From Eucalyptus grandis (taxonomy: Eukaryota; Streptophyta; Magnoliopsida; Myrtales; Myrtaceae): 64,000 bases of DNA. The notes under the pieces are model-generated. The model was not told where the DNA came from, searched no databases, and saw nothing but the letters and a program-made list of their open reading frames with translations. The stretch covers positions 62,913,034 to 62,977,033 of the forward strand of contig NC_052614.1 of assembly GCF_016545825.1 (NCBI RefSeq), given 5' to 3'. Shown one piece after another: positions 59,206 through 64,000 of the stretch. Within the stretch, counting starts at the first letter, position 1, and each line of letters opens with the position of its first letter. A program made the translations under genes and the position numbers.

Positions 59206-62070
59206 TCCCTTTGCGATGAACAGCAAGTTCAGGCTGTTTATGGTGATTGTGTTGACATTTTGTATGGAACAGTTTATTATGGTTCAAGTCATGTATCAAA
59301 TGGTTTTATGGTGTTAGACATTGACTATGATCAGTACAATGTTAATGTCGATGGTTGTTTTTCTTTAATTGCATCTTCTAGTAATGTTGAGATTGATGCA
59401 AGTACTTGGCATGCTAGATTAGGCGACATTGGATTGTAAAGAATGCAAACATTAGCTAGAGAAGGCCTTTTAGGGTCACTCACTAATGTTAGTATATCCG
59501 TATGTGAACATTGTTTAGCGGGAAAAACAACTAGAAAACCATTCGGTAAATGGACTAGAGCTGAATTTCCATTGCATCTCATACATTATGACATTTGTGG
59601 TCCTTTGAATGTGAGGGCAAGGCATGGAGCCTCATATTTCGTCACTTTCATAGATGACTTTACACATTTCGGTTATGTCTTTCTGATCTCCCATAAGTCG
59701 AAGCATTAGAATACTTTAGATGATATATAGCGATGGTAAAGAATCAATTGAACAAAACAATAAAGGCATTGAGAACTGATCGTAGATGTGAGTATCTATC
59801 GGAGCAATTCAAGGCTCTTTGTGATGAAAATGGAATTGTATGATAATTGACTATTCCCGGTACTCCACAACAAAATGGGGTTGATGAGAAAAGGAATAGA
59901 ACCCTATTGGAAATGGTTATATCTATGATGGCGCAAGCAAATTTACCTATCTCCTATTTGGGAAATGCGTTATTGACTGTTGCCTATATACTTAACCGAG
60001 TGCCCTCAAAATCAATCACTTCCACCCCTTATGAATTATGGAATGGTAGGAAACTAGACTTGAGTAGTCTACGTCCATAGGGATGTGCAGCTTATGTTCA
60101 TGACTCTTCCCATAAATATGGTAAATTAGGTCATAGAGGGAAGAAATGTATTTTTATAAGATATTCTGAACACTCCAAAGGGTACGTATTCATAGGTGAA
60201 CAAGTTGATGAAAATGTGACTGAAATGGAGTCACGAGATTGCACGTTTTTTGGAGAATGATTTTCCTAATAGAGGTGAGATTGATAAGAACTTTCAATTA
60301 TATGAGATAGAAAATCCTGATAACACACCCACTGATATTGTAGAGGAAATGAAAATTCACCTTAACATGCAAGACCTAGTGAGAGTGTTGCATCGCTAAC
60401 GAATTGAATTCAAGAGTTCAATTGTGTAAAAGTAATCGTAAAAGTATTCATCGTCGTCATTTTGAGATTAAAGTAAGCATTTATGATTGCTCATAATGAT
60501 GATGCCGAGCCTAAGACTATTCAAGAGGCTCTCTCATCCTCTGATAAGGAAGAATTGAGAAAAGTTTTAGAATATGAGATGGAGTCAATAAGGGCAAACC
60601 ATGTCTGGGACTTGGTTGATCTACCACCCAATCATAAGGCCATTTGAAACAAATGGGTTTTCAAGATTAAGTGAAGGGTGGATGGATCCATTGAAAAGTA
60701 TAAGGCTCGCCTTGTAGTGAAAGGTTATACTCAACAAGAGGGTATAGACTATGAGGAAACCTTTTCACTAGTTGTAAGCTTTGCCTCAATATGCCTTATT
60801 CTAGCCATCATTACACATTTGGACCTTGAATTATATCAAATGGATGTAAATATGACATTTCTCAATGGAGAACTAGATGAGGAAATCTATATGAAGCAGC
60901 CAATAAGTTTCGTAGCTAAAGGTCAAGAGCATAAAGTTTGCAAACTTCATCGCTTAATAAATGGCCTTAGACAATCATCTAGACAGTGGTATCTTCGTTT
61001 TCATTGAGCTATAACCATTTTTGGTTTCGCGATAATCGAGGAAGATTATTGTGTATATGTCAAGCGGTCCGAAGATAAATTTGTGATTTTATCACTTTAT
61101 GTGGACGATATTCTATTGGCTGGAAATGACAAGATTTTGGTTATCATCATAAAAGAATGGTTGTCCTCCAATTTTGAGATGAATGACATGAGAGAAGCTG
61201 CTTATATATTAGGAGTTAAGATTGAAAGAGATCGATCAAGGAAACTTCTTACTTTATCACAAGAGTCTTATATTATGAAGATTCTTAAACGTTTTAATAT
61301 GCAGCACTGTAATCTCATTGATACCCCTGTCATGCAAGGTGAAAGCCTAAGTACTGAGTTGTGTCCTAAGACTCTATAAAGAATTAAAGCAATGGAAACT
61401 GTTCCTTACGCTAGTACAGTCAGAAGTTTGATGTATGCTATGATGTGTACTCGACCCGACATATGTTATGCCGTGGGATTGGTGAACCGATATCAATCAA
61501 ATCCCGATTAAGCATATTGGAAAGTGGTGAAGATGATTCTAAGATACTTGAAGGGCACCATGAACTATTAACTTTGTTATCAAGGAAGTGATTTACGCCT
61601 ATCAGGCTATTCAAATGCTGATTAGGGTGGAGACCTGGATGAGCGTAAATCAACTTCTGGATATGCGTTCTTGCTCAATGGAGGTAATTTCTTGAAATAA
61701 CAAGAAACAGACATACACGGCATTATCTACTATGGAGGCAGAATTTATTGCATATTCTATCGCAGTGCAAGAAGCAGTATGGCTAAAATGTTTCTTGGAA
61801 AATTTAGCCATTGTCACTAAAGTTCCAAGACCAATGACAGTTTATTACGATAATCAAGCAGCCATTGCCTATGTGAAATATCCCAAGTATCATGGAAGGA
61901 CGAAGCACATTGACATAAAGAACAACTTCATCAAAGATATTATAGTACAGAAAGAAGCGATTCTGCAATACATTTCAACCAATAGAATGGTTGCTGATCT
62001 ATTTACGGAAGCTATTCCTAGAGACATATTCTTGACTCATAGGATGTCACTAGGATTGCGTAGAATGTGA
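59206..62070 (+). pseudogene. Copia-3 integrase, RT and RNase H, with stops
   Basis: The pre-integrase zinc motif shows WHARLGDIGL and CEHCLAGK. The integrase core has HYDICGPLNVRARHG and YFVTFIDDFTHFGYVF (59587-59690), and the third catalytic residue is kept in QQNGVDEKRNRT (near 59868). RT has [40 protein letters not shown] and an intact YVDD (SLYVDDILLAGND, near 61100). RNase H has YYDNQAAIAYVK and GRTKHIDIKNNFIKD, ending at 62070. Stops and frame changes occur near 59709, 59843, 60080, 60647, 60672, 61007 and 61379, so it is inactive. Confidence 0.88.
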
Positions 62071-63243
62071 TATATGTTATTGTAGAAGATCATTGGTTTA
62101 TGTATTTATAGACAGATGTATTGTACTTGTTTATTTATTAGTGATTTGATGTTTTATCAATAAGTACAAATCCACTATGAGACTAGCATTACACACATAT
62201 ATTATTGAAAAGTATGTCAGCATGCAATGATTAGCTCACTCACATGAGCAATCGCCTCAAGTGCTTTAGATAGCACGTTAAGATGAGACGTTATGTACAA
62301 ATAAATGCTGAAGAGCAAGTCTAGTACATAAAATATGTCGCATTGATTGGAGTCAAGATGAGGTCTATGATTTGTTTATAACAAGACCGAACATGATAGT
62401 CCCACAATCATGTATGCTTGAAAGATGCCAAATGCGATTACTTAATTAGACGTTATAGAAAGCAAGTTGATATAGCACTCGGGCTAAACATGAGTACGTG
62501 AGAAGCACATGACTATGTTTAGGCTAAGATCTGTATAGTGGATATATTTGATAAATGACATACGCTCTTATAGAAAGAGTAATCCACTATAGCATGTAAT
62601 TCATACTACATGTGCATTGTACGACCAATAATGGAAGATGAGTAAAATTATCCCTATTTACTCATCGTGTGAGCTCTTAAGGTAATTTATAATTTACCTT
62701 AATTTTGTGTCCTATGTTACTTCTGACTATATTCTCGAAGTGAAAGATCAATGTTGCTACTTTAGCATGTTATCGGCGGTCATGAATAGATAATGGCCTT
62801 GTGGGACGTGTCTAGGAAAACAGTTATTCTGAAATAGAGAGAGACATGAGTGCGAAGAAAGACTATTGTTGTTTTACATCTATCACATGTATTTATTGGT
62901 CGACCAATTATATCGCCTTATGTGGTTGCAGATATAATTGTAAATACATGGTGTGTTTTTTAGGATAGTCAAGTATAGCTTTTAAGGGATAGGTATACTT
63001 GGATTGATGTAATAAAATATGTCTGGGGAACTCTAAGACATCGATTGTTCATTTCTTTTTGGGGTTGTAGCCATTATGTCATCCCTAACAGGTGCATAAT
63101 TTAAGCTCTCAAGTGTAGGTGTACTCACTAGTCGCACGGCTTACTTGCCAGTATAAATTGTTCTGTGAAGTTGATAAATGTTGAATGCCTTGCCTTATAT
63201 TCTTGATAGAGAGTTATCAAGCCCATCATGTCCGAGTGGGAGA
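62071..63243 (+). other. Copia-3 3' non-coding segment
   Basis: About 1.17 kb between the RNase H stop and the 3' LTR, ending with the polypurine tract. No open frame with recognisable domains, and no envelope-like region with a membrane segment, was seen. Confidence 0.6.
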
Positions 63244-63610
63244 TGTTGTAATTAAAAAGGTACGTCCATGATGGGGTGCTAGACATTATTGAAAGGGTAT
63301 GAAGTGAGAGGTATAAAAACCTCTTAGAAGACAACCATTGATGGTTGTTGTTGGCAAAAATACGTTTAGAGAGAACGTACACTCCTTTCTCTCCCTTTTT
63401 TTTTTCCATCAAGGCGTTCCATTTTCATCTTTACGAAAACAATCGGCTTTTACGTTGTGGAAATCGGGTGCTTTCTTCGTGATATCATCCAGACCAACGT
63501 GGAGTAATTTCGCTCGTGATTCGTCCACAATTCAACGTTCGTTCCGGGGTTAATTGCTGTTTACGCATCGGAATCAGGTAAGTTGTCTTCCGCCGACTTG
63601 AATTCCAACA
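63244..63610 (+). repeat. 3' LTR of Copia-3
   Basis: 367 bp, colinear with 56957-57325. It is preceded by a purine-rich GAGTGGGAGA tract (63234-63243) that serves as the polypurine tract. Confidence 0.93.
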
Positions 63611-63615
63611 AGACT

Positions 63616-64000
63616 AAATCCTTTATTCTCTTCTGTCTGAAAAAAAAAAAAAAAAAAAAAAAGAAAAAAAAAAGCCAAAATCGACAAAGCTTTTCATATT
63701 ACCTAGGGCTATCGATGCGCCTCCAGCCAACGAGTATGCTATATCGACAAAGTCTTCGGAAACCTTGAGTGATGGGTGGTAAAAGATGTATATAAAAAGC
63801 CAGAATAACAAAAAGGCAATTTGAGTGGATTATTTATCGGTGTCGTGGAAAAAAAATTGGTTATGAAGGTGCCATTGGAAACCAACATTAGGTTATGCTC
63901 TCTCGGGATAGTGGGGAAAACGGAAAACTTCAATCCAATCTACTTTGTAGGTTTGTCTCCTCCTTGAATCACGAATCCATCATCGACATCTCCTCGAAGT
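63616..64000. other. Duplicated flank copy C, last part
   Basis: Continues homology with copy A at about 17920-17980, then with 18690-18790. Poly(A) runs lie at 63640-63672. No gene. Confidence 0.75.

Larger units (their letters stand above)
56957..63610 (+). mobile_element. Copia-3, complete Ty1/copia element with perfect TSD
   Basis: This element is 6654 bp with LTRs 56957-57325 and 63244-63610, both TGTTGTAATT...TTCCAACA. The 5-bp TSD AGACT is perfect (56952-56956 and 63611-63615). A by-eye comparison of the LTRs gives about 31 differences over roughly 367 positions, mostly transitions. A long non-coding leader (57339-58747) and long 3' segment (62071-63243) flank gag and pol. The end of gag and the protease are missing. 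It entered the flank of copy C; copy A at about 17920 is the empty site. Confidence 0.95.

Overview
This is a gene-poor, transposon-packed stretch of a plant nuclear genome. The evidence for a flowering plant, probably a eudicot, is: plant amino acid permease (AAP) exons with GT-AG introns, a plant leucine-rich-repeat (LRR) fragment, Ty1/copia elements primed by initiator-Met tRNA, plant L1-type LINEs with CCHC gag and RNase H domains, and MULE/hAT/Harbinger-type MITEs. I cannot name the species. There are no bacterial-style operons, tRNA genes, rRNA genes or CRISPR arrays. A run of 100 N at 21137-21236 is an assembly gap.

The only host genes recognised are three related AAP copies, all on the minus strand. 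AAP_A (6019-8600) is cut inside its last exon by a copia element and also carries a frameshift. AAP_B (30939-33938) keeps all six exons, for about 476 codons, and has a single 1-base deletion in the last exon. AAP_C (45010-45770) retains only exon 1 and part of intron 1. Intron 1 of A and B contains the same LRR-protein fragment. Each copy has related non-coding sequence on its upstream side (higher coordinates). Further copies of that flank lie at about 18500-20470 (direct) and about 27840-30310 (inverted). The window is therefore an old, rearranged segmental-duplication cluster.

Region by region: 1-6018 Copia-1 (minus, cut by the window edge); 6019-8880 AAP_A; 8877-9804 flank; 9805-14651 Copia-2; 14652-20470 duplicated flank with a MULE-like element (16526-17378) and tandem repeats; 20470-27840 gap, LINE and copia fragments, otherwise anonymous; 27840-30310 inverted flank; 30939-34180 AAP_B; 34295-41021 LINE-1 containing a solo LTR of the Copia-1 family; 41123-42386 second MULE-like element; 42387-43820 flank; 43860-44960 inverted-arm element; 45010-45830 AAP_C; 47410-47613 SINE; 48399-48851 MITE; 49579-56027 LINE-2 with a nested Harbinger-like element; 56957-63610 Copia-3; 63616-64000 flank.

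Because the flanks are paralogous, several insertions can be checked against an empty site elsewhere in the same window. This gives unusually firm boundaries and target-site duplications (TSDs) for a transposon-rich region. No element appears coding-competent: all have stops, frameshifts or lost catalytic residues. AAP_B is the only locus close to intact.
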